5,243 nt of DNA from Desulfococcus sp. (GTDB lineage Bacteria > Desulfobacterota > Desulfobacteria > Desulfobacterales > Desulfosalsimonadaceae): positions 1 to 5,243 of the forward strand of contig JAHECJ010000205.1 of the NCBI GenBank assembly GCA_024641805.1. Reading direction: 5' to 3'. Below the pieces are notes generated by a model. That model was given only the letters and a program-made list of their open reading frames with translations. It was not told the origin of the DNA and did no database searches. Shown in pieces: positions 1-4,327 of the stretch (position 1 is the first letter of the stretch; each line of letters starts with the position of its first letter). The position numbers were made by a program, and so were the translations under genes.

Positions 1-1042
1 CGGATGAGTTGACCGCCTTGACCCAATAATAAAATTGATATTTCGTACCGCAGGGAAGATCCGCCGTATCATCAAAAAAGGTTTTAGTGGTCGTGCCGAT
101 TTCTGTTTTTGAACCTTCGAACGAATCTGCCCGGTATACTTTATATGATGTTGCAGAGCTTGAAGCGATCCAGGTGATGCGGATTTTATCGATATACATG
201 CCGTCGGAAGCAGAGACCCCGGCCGGAGTTGTCGGCGGGTTTGAATAGGAGACTACCGAATCCGGTGTCCATTTTACAAAGTCTACCCAACCACAGTCCA
301 ATCCACCGCTGAACTGTTCGTTCTTCGCAAAACGCCACTTGAACGTGTGGCTTCCCGGAAGCACCTTTAATTGTTTCAGCGTCCATTGAACCGTACCGCT
401 GATGGCATCGGTCTTTGTGTCGTCAATATAAAATTCAAGGAAGTCGGCGTCTGTATGAGAGGAGACTTTCCAGTAAAAAGCCAACGTGCCGGAACCATTG
501 ACTGTTGTCTGCATCCATGATTCCTGATTGTCTTGTATGTTACCGCTTTCCGCAGCATCCTGCATCTTATAATGCCGGGCGTTTTCCCAGAACCAGTCGG
601 CGCTGCCGCCGGTTTCAAAGGACAGATCAGTGTTGTCAACCGCCAGTGCCAGGGAAAAGGAGGCGGAACCCATGCAGTAACCACTGTCGAAGATGCTGTA
701 TTTGCTGCTGCCGTCCGCATTATTTGCTTTGACCCAATAGAAATAAATGTTGTCACACAGCGCGGACGTGTCATCATAAAGAGTGGCGGAGGTCGTTCCG
801 ATTTTTGCTATACTGCCGCCCATGGATACCGGCGAGTCAGCCCGGTAAATATCATATGAAGTCGCCCCGGAAGAACCGGACCACGCGATTTCTATTTTAT
901 CAGGGTATATGCCGTCTGAAACGGTAACGTTGGCGGGGGGCTGGGGAGAGGTTGCGAACACAGGGTCTGCTAATAAAATCTGAAAAGAAAAGACGATCAC
1001 AATAGCGACTAAAAAATAATTTTTCCATGGATTCTTCATCAT
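1..1042 (-). CDS. Secreted multidomain fibronectin type III protein (N-terminal 347 residues, runs off the left edge)
   Basis: The frame is open from an ATG at 1042 to the window edge, with no stop in 347 codons. Residues 1-30 form a signal peptide: positive start, hydrophobic core at 9-24, and likely cleavage after V-F-A30, so the protein is exported. Residues 34-123 are a fibronectin type III-like domain (PPANVTVSDG, then YDIYRADS and IGTT..DD). Residues 130-258 resemble a beta-sandwich module common in bacterial surface proteins, with landmarks LSFETGG, WMQTT, GTLAFYWKVSS and GWVDFVKW. Residues 269-347 start a second FnIII domain close in sequence to the first. No enzymatic motif is seen in this part, so adhesion or carbohydrate binding is only an inference. 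GGGAGG at 1045-1050 lies 2 bases from the ATG at 1042 but 5 bases from the next ATG at 1039, so translation may start at residue 2. The gene has its own promoter and a long leader. Confidence 0.88.
   Translation of the reverse strand, partial: MMKNPWKNYFLVAIVIVFSFQILLADPVFATSPQPPANVTVSDGIYPDKIEIAWSGSSGATSYDIYRADSPVSMGGSIAKIGTTSATLYDDTSALCDNIYFYWVKANNADGSSKYSIFDSGYCMGSASFSLALAVDNTDLSFETGGSADWFWENARHYKMQDAAESGNIQDNQESWMQTTVNGSGTLAFYWKVSSHTDADFLEFYIDDTKTDAISGTVQWTLKQLKVLPGSHTFKWRFAKNEQFSGGLDCGWVDFVKWTPDSVVSYSNPPTTPAGVSASDGMYIDKIRITWIASSSATSYKVYRADSFEGSKTEIGTTTKTFFDDTADLPCGTKYQFYYWVKAVNSS
2..238 (-). repeat. FnIII module, copy 2 (cut by window edge)
   Basis: This encodes residues 269-347 and matches copy 1 motif by motif (SDGMYIDKIRITW, SYKVYRADS, IGTTTKTFFDD, YWVKAVN). 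The spacer between copies is the jelly-roll-like module at about 269-655. The order FnIII, jelly-roll, FnIII suggests that the pair may repeat further in the part of the gene outside the window. Confidence 0.75.
674..943 (-). repeat. FnIII module, copy 1
   Basis: This encodes residues 34-123 of the secreted protein. It shares with copy 2 (2-238) the pattern SDG-x-Y-x-DKI-x-I-x-W, then A-T-S-Y-x-x-Y-R-A-D-S, IGTT, (Y/F)DDT and YWVKA. Similarity is also visible at DNA level around the DKI-encoding stretch (about 183-215 compared with 893-930). The copies are diverged, so this is an old domain duplication rather than a recent tandem repeat. Confidence 0.8.
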
Positions 1043-1047
1043 GGCCT

Positions 1048-1229
1048 CCCCGATTTCTGGCTTTACATATTGATTGGTTGTCTCAGTTGTTACGGATGAT
1101 GTCCAAAAAAATTATATATTCAGACTATAAAATATAAATTTTGAAGTTTATGATTCGCCGGAAATCGGTTTTTTGAATTTATGGCATTTAATAATATATG
1201 TTCCGATCTCAAGCGGCAGTCAATCGGGG
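1048..1229 (-). promoter_or_regulatory. Leader RNA with two competing pairings at the ribosome binding site
   Basis: In the minus-strand transcript the segment just before and into the Shine-Dalgarno (1048-1060) can pair with two upstream segments. Pairing A uses CCGATTTCCGG (1158-1168) with CCAGAAATCGG (1050-1060): 10 of 11 positions pair, with one C-A mismatch, closing a loop of about 100 bases. Pairing B uses CCCCGATT (1222-1229) with AATCGGGG (1048-1055): 8 perfect pairs that cover part of the GGGGAGG ribosome binding site. They are mutually exclusive. No known riboswitch core, including the cyclic-di-GMP GEMM type, was recognised. A regulatory function is inferred from complementarity alone. 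Confidence 0.3.
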
Positions 1230-1359
1230 CAATACGTTGCAGGAAGCAGCGTCGTTTAGAAGAATAAGGGGGAAAGAAGCGTATTTTAGATTGTCAGCGT
1301 GATTCAGTTTACCGGCGCACGTAGTTCCCGAAAAACTTCAAAGATTTTTATCTTATCAG

Positions 1360-1388
1360 ATTATTATATAGGGCTGGGGTTTTGTCAA
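1360..1388 (-). promoter_or_regulatory. Sigma-70-type promoter for the FnIII gene
   Basis: On the minus strand TTGACA (1383-1388, 6/6 match to the -35 consensus) is followed after 17 bases by AATAAT (1360-1365, 5/6 match to the -10 consensus). Transcription would start near 1353 and run toward the FnIII gene, giving a leader of about 310 bases. A weaker second candidate is TTGACT at 1218-1223 with TATATT at 1193-1198 and a 19-base spacer. The first site lies just downstream of the putative terminator of the hydratase gene, as expected for a new transcription unit. Confidence 0.5.
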
Positions 1389-1442
1389 TAAAATTTATGA
1401 ATACAATATGTTGGATTAGGATCGGTTGACGGCATTTAGTGT

Positions 1443-1464
1443 AATAAAATCAGCTAAGCCCGAT
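1443..1464 (-). terminator. Weak intrinsic terminator after the MaoC/PhaJ gene
   Basis: About 50 bases past the hydratase stop codon the minus strand reads ATCGG, loop GCTTAG, CTGAT (1449-1464), followed by TTTTATT. The stem has 5 pairs including one G-U, and the U-tract is interrupted, so it would be inefficient. Its position between the hydratase stop and the next promoter fits an operon end. Confidence 0.35.
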
Positions 1465-1515
1465 GCTCTCTGAACAAACGACTGGAATGCATAAGACTAT
1501 TGCTGTCAGTTGTTT

Positions 1516-1938
1516 TCAACGAATTTTTACGGGGCTCAGAACCGCATCACCGTCAATAACCGGTGTCCCCGTCTGGTTAATACAAGTGGTTTTAAGGGTG
1601 ACCCGGTTTTTCTCTAAATTTACGTCAATTACTTCAACCACTGCCTTAATCGTGTCTCCGATGCGAACCGGTGCCAGAAAGTTAAGGTTCTGGCGTATAT
1701 AAACCGCACCCGGGCCTGGCAGTTGATTGCCAAGAACATTCGAGATGAATCCGGCCGACAACATGCCGTGAGCGATCCGGGTTTTAAAGAAAGTTCTGGA
1801 TGCATAATCTTCATTGATATGAGCCGGGTTGAAATCGCCGGTGACGCCGGCATACTGATAGATATCGCTTTCTGAAACGGTTTTGGCGAATTCAGCGCTA
1901 TCGCCGACCTTGATTTCCGTGATGGTTTTGCCCTTCAT
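1516..1938 (-). CDS. phaJ: MaoC-like (R)-specific enoyl-CoA hydratase, PhaJ type
   Basis: This is a 140-residue single hot-dog protein, close in length to Aeromonas caviae PhaJ. It carries the hydratase-2 motif Y29-A-G-V-T-G-D-F-N-P-A-H-I-N-E-D-Y-A46, with the catalytic pair Asp35 and His40. The next conserved block, IAHGML (55-60) followed by S61 and the LGNQLPGPG segment, also matches PhaJ. In the family this enzyme hydrates trans-2-enoyl-CoA to (R)-3-hydroxyacyl-CoA in the cytoplasm, linking beta-oxidation to PHA synthesis. The ATG at 1938 has GAGGTG at 1944-1949 with 5-base spacing. It is last in a minus-strand cluster after two phasin-like genes, with divergent phaR nearby, which favours a PHA role over the other fates of MaoC proteins. 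The 173-base gap upstream holds two strong hairpins. The family call is firm; the PHA-specific role is inferred from context. Confidence 0.88.
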   Translation of the reverse strand: MKGKTITEIKVGDSAEFAKTVSESDIYQYAGVTGDFNPAHINEDYASRTFFKTRIAHGMLSAGFISNVLGNQLPGPGAVYIRQNLNFLAPVRIGDTIKAVVEVIDVNLEKNRVTLKTTCINQTGTPVIDGDAVLSPVKIR

Positions 1939-1947
1939 GGCTGCACC

Positions 1948-2049
1948 TCATTTAAATTTGAAAAAATTTAAATCAACGATAGCAAATCGCCTAAGAACCG
2001 GGGGACCAATACCGATACCATGAAGGATGATTTTATTTTCTTCCTTCAT
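1948..2049 (-). other. Possible 33-codon leader ORF ahead of phaJ
   Basis: An ATG at 2049, inside the upstream arm of the 14-bp hairpin, opens 33 codons (MKEENKIILHGIGIGPP at the start) ending at TGA 1948-1950. That TGA overlaps the phaJ Shine-Dalgarno and lies 9 bases from the phaJ ATG, a geometry that would allow termination-reinitiation coupling. The ATG lacks a good ribosome binding site (only GAG, 5 bases upstream), and the product resembles no family I recognise. It may well be chance. Confidence 0.2.
1950..1973 (-). promoter_or_regulatory. A/U-only hairpin abutting the phaJ ribosome binding site
   Basis: A perfect 10-base inverted repeat (ATTTAAATTT at 1964-1973 and AAATTTAAAT at 1950-1959 on the minus strand) has a 4-base loop. 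Its last base adjoins the GAGGTG Shine-Dalgarno of phaJ. Made only of A-U pairs, it would be weak and temperature-sensitive. It does not cover the Shine-Dalgarno itself, so its effect may be steric, or it may only mark an AT-rich ribosome standby site. Confidence 0.4.
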
Positions 2050-2055
2050 GGTATC
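2014..2055 (-). repeat. 14-bp perfect inverted repeat between phasin 2 and phaJ
   Basis: GATACCATGAAGGA and its exact reverse complement (2014-2027 and 2042-2055) flank a 14-base loop. No U-tract follows on either strand, so it is not a standard intrinsic terminator. In the minus transcript it lies between the phasin 2 stop and the phaJ start and could act as an mRNA processing or stability element. Its downstream arm contains CCTTCATGG, which is exactly complementary to the nine bases around the phaJ start (CCATGAAGG, 1932-1940). Confidence 0.7.
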
Positions 2056-2111
2056 TCAAGGTTGCCAGTCAAATGAAAATACAGTGAGAGATGAATTGTA
2101 CGTACTACAGG

Positions 2112-2372
2112 TCAGGATTTTGTCAAAAAATCTTCAACTTTCTGATATTGGGAATCGACATTTGCCTTAAAGTCATTACATCCTTTCTGGTAGGCTTTGA
2201 CCCAGTCAGTGATTGTCTTTTTTCCGTCTGCAGGCAGCCATGAAGCCTGATCCACCAGGGAGTTGATCATTTTTTCTCCCTGGTCCTGGGCCATTTGCAT
2301 TGCTTTAAATGCATTATCCAGAATCGTTTTGTTAAACTTAATCATCTGGTTAAGCAACTGTTTGTTGTCCAT
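2112..2372 (-). CDS. Small phasin-like protein 2 (PHA granule associated)
   Basis: This is an 86-residue, almost entirely helical, amphipathic protein with no signal peptide or membrane segment. It has a helical stretch at 5-42, a break at S44-W-L-P-A-D49, and a second helix at 51-82. It is a paralogue of the upstream gene: aligned with a 3-residue offset they share Q-x-Q-G-E (29-33 here), N37, D41, A43, W45, W57, A60, G64, N66, K69-A70, D73 and the L83 end. Phasins coat PHA granules in the cytoplasm and control granule number and size. The assignment rests on size, helicity and neighbours (PhaJ, PhaR) more than on a diagnostic motif, and the usual phasin domain is longer (about 110 residues or more). 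AAGGAG at 2379-2384, 6 bases from the ATG, is a strong ribosome binding site. A hairpin with a U-tract lies between it and phasin 1, so the two may be made in unequal amounts. Confidence 0.72.
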   Translation of the reverse strand: MDNKQLLNQMIKFNKTILDNAFKAMQMAQDQGEKMINSLVDQASWLPADGKKTITDWVKAYQKGCNDFKANVDSQYQKVEDFLTKS

Positions 2373-2401
2373 GTCCTTCTCCTTTGCTTAAGAGGTTTAT
2401 G

Positions 2402-2425
2402 AAAAAAACATTTCTAAAAATGTTT
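2402..2425 (-). terminator. Attenuator-like hairpin between the two phasin genes
   Basis: On the minus strand AAACATTT (2418-2425), a 4-base loop, and AAATGTTT (2406-2413) form an 8-bp A/U-rich stem running straight into further Us (2402-2405), giving seven Us in a row. The low GC content makes it a leaky terminator at best. It would let phasin 1 be expressed more strongly than phasin 2 and phaJ from the same promoter. Confidence 0.4.
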
Positions 2426-2449
2426 GGGTATTTTACTGATTCCCGGTGG

Positions 2450-2719
2450 CTATAATTCGCCAAGAACATGTTCAAATGTTTTGAAGTTTTCATCCAGAAC
2501 TGCCTTCACCTGGTTCTGACCGGTTTTTACGGCTTCTATCCATGTGTCAAAGGCTTTTCTGTTTTCCGCGTCAATCCAGGGTGCCTTGTCAAGAGCGGCA
2601 TTGAGAGCATTCTCGCCTTGATTCTGTACGGCTGTTAAAATATCGAAGCTCAAATTATATGTCGTTCTGACGGCATCAATAATAGTCCCTTTTAAGTTGA
2701 TAATTTTTTTAGCAGTCAT
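2450..2719 (-). CDS. Small phasin-like protein 1 (PHA granule associated)
   Basis: This is an 89-residue amphipathic helical protein with no export signal. Helix 1 covers about 10-45 and contains Q32-N-Q-G-E36. A turn follows at A46-P-W-I-D-A51, then helix 2 at 53-86 with W60, G67, N69, K72-A73 and D76. These positions coincide with phasin-like protein 2, so the pair arose by duplication. Granule binding is inferred from the family type and from PhaJ and PhaR beside it. It is first in the minus-strand cluster, and ACCTCC on the plus strand (2725-2730; GGAGGT in the transcript) gives a near-perfect ribosome binding site 5 bases from the ATG, fitting an abundant structural protein. Its upstream region carries a sigma-70 promoter and a candidate PhaR operator. 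It could instead be a general granule or membrane-surface coat protein unrelated to PHA. Confidence 0.72.
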   Translation of the reverse strand: MTAKKIINLKGTIIDAVRTTYNLSFDILTAVQNQGENALNAALDKAPWIDAENRKAFDTWIEAVKTGQNQVKAVLDENFKTFEHVLGEL

Positions 2720-2843
2720 TTTGTACCTCCATGTGTATCATATTTTAAGAAATTTAAGTACCAAATAGTATATTTTAACTATGTGGTTTGATTTTTATCA
2801 GCGAATCATGAGATTCTTTTATGCCAAAAACCCTTTTGGATAT

Positions 2844-2871
2844 AAGATAAACCAAAAACAGAAACTGTCAA
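2844..2871 (-). promoter_or_regulatory. Sigma-70-type promoter for the phasin-phaJ cluster
   Basis: On the minus strand TTGACA (2866-2871, perfect -35) is followed after 16 bases by TATCTT (2844-2849, 4/6 match to the -10). The start would be near 2837, about 117 bases before phasin 1. A small hairpin (CCAAAA, 4-base loop, TTTTGG at 2824-2839) would sit at the very 5' end of the RNA, where such stems often protect mRNA from decay. Very AT-rich DNA upstream (2892-2968) could act as an UP element. Confidence 0.5.
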
Positions 2872-2882
2872 GAGGGTTTTGT

Positions 2883-2891
2883 TGCGTCGCA
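2883..2891. promoter_or_regulatory. Candidate PhaR operator TGCGTCGCA
   Basis: TGC-GTC-GCA is a palindromic pair of half-sites in an otherwise extremely AT-rich stretch, 11 bases upstream of the phasin -35 box. PhaR of Paracoccus and Rhodobacter is reported to bind TGC/GCA half-sites 3-4 bases apart (CTGC-N3/4-GCAG type). The core matches, but the outer C and G do not (T and C here). Its place in the intergenic region shared with phaR would allow control of the phasins and autoregulation. Confidence 0.42.
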
Positions 2892-2968
2892 CAAAAAAAA
2901 ATATTTTATAATAATTTTTCAAAATTTTAATTTTTATTTTATAAATTAAATATTTATAAATTTTAAAA
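2892..2968. other. Very AT-rich tract in the phasin/phaR divergent region
   Basis: This stretch is made almost wholly of A and T with repeated A- and T-tracts. It lies between the phasin promoter and the phaR ribosome binding site. Such DNA is intrinsically curved or easily melted and may serve as an upstream promoter element. No open reading frame or convincing -35/-10 pair for phaR was found in it. TATAAC at 3009-3014 could be a phaR -10 box, but no acceptable -35 precedes it. Confidence 0.5.
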
Positions 2969-3037
2969 GGGGCATTTTGTTAGCAGTAATCGAAAATTAA
3001 TTTTGCATTATAACATTTATTGGAAGGGGAACAACCC

Positions 3038-3532
3038 ATGCCGGATACATCGAATAAAATAATTTTTAAGAAATACCCGAATCGTCGCCTTTATGATACG
3101 GAAAAGAGCGCATATGTCACATTAACTGAAGTGGCGGACAGTGTAAAGCAGGGTCGGTGGGTCGAGGTGACGGATGTTGACAGCGGGGAGGATGTCACGG
3201 CGTTTACCCTGACACAAATCGTTATGGAAGAGGCCAAAAAGAAAAATGCGCTTCTTCCGGTGCCACTGTTGCATCTTTTGATTCGATACGGTGAAACCGT
3301 CCTGTCGGATTTTTTCGGTAAATATCTTGAAAAGATGATTAAAAGCTATTTAACCTATAAAAACGTAGCCGATGAACAGTTTACGAAATGGCTGGAAATG
3401 GGCACAGCCATTACCGGAGGGGCGCAGCCGCCTTTTTCAACGGAAAATCCCCTGCAGTCTTTTTTTAAACAGTTTTTTGGATCCCCAAAACCGGGAAATG
3501 AAACAGGCAGCAAAGATAATCCGGAAGAATGA
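3038..3532 (+). CDS. phaR: PHA synthesis regulator PhaR (PHB accumulation regulatory domain)
   Basis: This is a 164-residue cytoplasmic DNA-binding protein. Residues 8-67 carry the hallmark PhaR N-terminal domain: IIFKKYPNRRLYDT (8-21), Y26-V-T-L, a V44-x-D-x-x-S-G-E-D51-52 segment and LTQIVMEE (58-65). Residues 72-105 (LLPVPLLHLLIRYG, then YLEKM) match the second accumulation-regulator segment, and the tail (130-164) is polar and low in complexity. In known systems PhaR binds both PHA and DNA, repressing phasin genes and itself until polymer appears. The ATG at 3038 is chosen over an in-frame TTG at 3020 because the ribosome binding site GGAAGGGG (3022-3029) lies 8 bases before the ATG and would fall inside the longer version. 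It is divergent from the phasin-phaJ cluster across a shared control region and convergent with the DUF1573 gene. Confidence 0.93.
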   Translation: MPDTSNKIIFKKYPNRRLYDTEKSAYVTLTEVADSVKQGRWVEVTDVDSGEDVTAFTLTQIVMEEAKKKNALLPVPLLHLLIRYGETVLSDFFGKYLEKMIKSYLTYKNVADEQFTKWLEMGTAITGGAQPPFSTENPLQSFFKQFFGSPKPGNETGSKDNPEE

Positions 3533-3540
3533 ATTCTTTT
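3525..3540 (+). terminator. Weak hairpin at the phaR 3' end
   Basis: AAGAAT and ATTCTT, separated by only 2 bases and overlapping the phaR stop codon, are followed by TT then ATATC. The stem is short and A/T-rich, with a poor U-tract. It is the only terminator-like element in the 29-base gap between the convergent genes phaR and the DUF1573 gene, so some antisense read-through is likely. Confidence 0.22.
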
Positions 3541-3561
3541 ATATCAAAAGCAATAGAGAGA

Positions 3562-4278
3562 TCAATTCTCGCGTATAATCCCGAATACCCGGACCACGAG
3601 CTCCGGACTGATGTTGCTGGTGGTGGTTAAAATGATTTTATCGGTGTAGCGTCCGGGTTCTTTTTTTAAATTCGAAATGTGAACGATAAAATACAGTGCT
3701 TCAGGATCGGATTTTTTTTCCAGATGAACCACGATGTTTTTACCGTCTTCGGCTTTTGCGCCAATTATTTCAAAAGGATTAGCAGTCGGCGGCGTGATTG
3801 TTATTTCCGCCCGAATCGGTGAGCTGGCGGTACCGATCAGCCGTGCGGCCATCGGGACAATATCAGCAGGAGCAATGACATCTCCGGTCAGGGTCAGATC
3901 AATATTTGAGTGATTAGGGTCATCCGTATACACGGTTGCGTGCTGACTGATTTTTTTACCGGCTTTACCGTCGGTTTTGACCTTTAATGTGATTTCACCC
4001 GTCCCGCCGGGAGGGATTTGTCTCGAATACGAGACGGCTAAACAGCCTCACCCGGTTTGCACGCCAGGGATGTTTAAAGGTGCGTTCCCTTTATTGCTGA
4101 TGGCAAAGCAGTGCGAAACTTCTGTTCCGGCTATTATCGGAGAAAACTCAAATGTGGTTTTTTCAATAATCGCTTGTGGAGACGGATCCGATGCTTTTGC
4201 GCCGGGATAACCGGCTATCAGAATGTTCCCTAATAATAGAAATACAATGATGAAGAATGCTCTTTTTAATTTTGTCAT
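3562..4278 (-). CDS. Secreted DUF1573 protein, candidate selenoprotein (UGA at codon 77 read as Sec)
   Basis: Two open stretches (4048-4278 and 3562-3933 plus the codons between) lie in one frame, interrupted by a single TGA at 4048-4050. Read through, they give 238 residues. Residues 1-29 are a signal peptide (hydrophobic 8-22, cleavage after A-K-A29). Residues 35-130 form the DUF1573 Ig-like domain: F43-E-F, SNKGNAPLNI (61-70), then Q-T-G-Sec77-G-C79-L-A-V-S-Y, IPPGGTGEI (88-96), and YTDDP (117-121). About 131-238 is a second Ig-like domain ending in PELVVRVFG. In the family the motif is usually T-G-C-G-C-T, so the UGA replaces the first conserved Cys, next to Cys79. Both halves keep family sequence without frameshift, and the downstream half has no ribosome binding site at its first possible start (GTG 3933). 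GGAG (4288-4291) lies 9 bases from the ATG. A fresh nonsense mutation is the alternative. DUF1573 function is unknown; a redox role for the Sec-Gly-Cys pair is inference. Confidence 0.8.
4020..4050 (-). promoter_or_regulatory. Candidate bacterial SECIS element after UGA codon 77
   Basis: Directly after the UGA (4048-4050) the transcript has GGCT-GTTT-AGCC (4036-4047), then a perfect 6-bp stem GTCTCG-TATT-CGAGAC (4020-4035). GUUU (in the first loop) can also pair with AAAU after the second stem, extending it past an AGCC bulge. The apical loop begins 18 bases after the UGA, or 17 if the closing G-C pair is open, which puts a G first in the loop. Bacterial SECIS elements are known to sit immediately downstream of UGA, with the apical loop roughly 16-37 bases away and a G near its start. 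The fit is good but not decisive, because bacterial SECIS sequences are poorly conserved. Confidence 0.55.
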
Positions 4279-4327
4279 TAATTTTTGCTCCGTCCGGATC
4301 TTTTTTTAGGCCGGGGAAAGCGGGCGA

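Noticed and set aside
186..859. Several ORFs of 66-133 codons on both strands across the FnIII gene
   Set aside because: They overlap the long FnIII frame, which has clear domains and a signal peptide. Their products are low-complexity, Arg/Pro/Cys-rich shadows.
1151..1176. GATTCGCCGGAAATCGG followed by six Ts on the plus strand as a terminator
   Set aside because: The self-complementary stem is only 3-4 bp, and no plus-strand gene lies upstream. The GAAATCGG segment is better explained by long-range pairing in the minus-strand leader.
1463..1853. Plus- and minus-strand ORFs overlapping the hydratase gene
   Set aside because: The MaoC/PhaJ frame has catalytic residues and a ribosome binding site; the others are out-of-frame shadows.
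3020..3037. N-terminal extension of phaR from the TTG at 3020
   Set aside because: The extension would encode the Shine-Dalgarno GGAAGGGG, which is well placed for the ATG at 3038. PhaR homologues start near the KIIFKKYPNRRLYDT block.
3372..3578. 68-codon ORF on the plus strand overlapping the phaR 3' end
   Set aside because: It is out of frame with phaR, has no ribosome binding site, and gives no recognisable product.
3562..3933. Separate 123-residue gene starting at GTG 3933
   Set aside because: It has no ribosome binding site, starts in mid-domain, and is in frame with the upstream part. The 38 codons between the UGA and this GTG also carry DUF1573 family sequence, so it is the 3' portion of the UGA-containing gene.
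4048..4050. UGA as a simple nonsense mutation making a pseudogene
   Set aside because: Not excluded, but the stop sits precisely at a conserved Cys, no other damage is seen, and a hairpin follows at SECIS spacing, so selenocysteine is the more likely reading.
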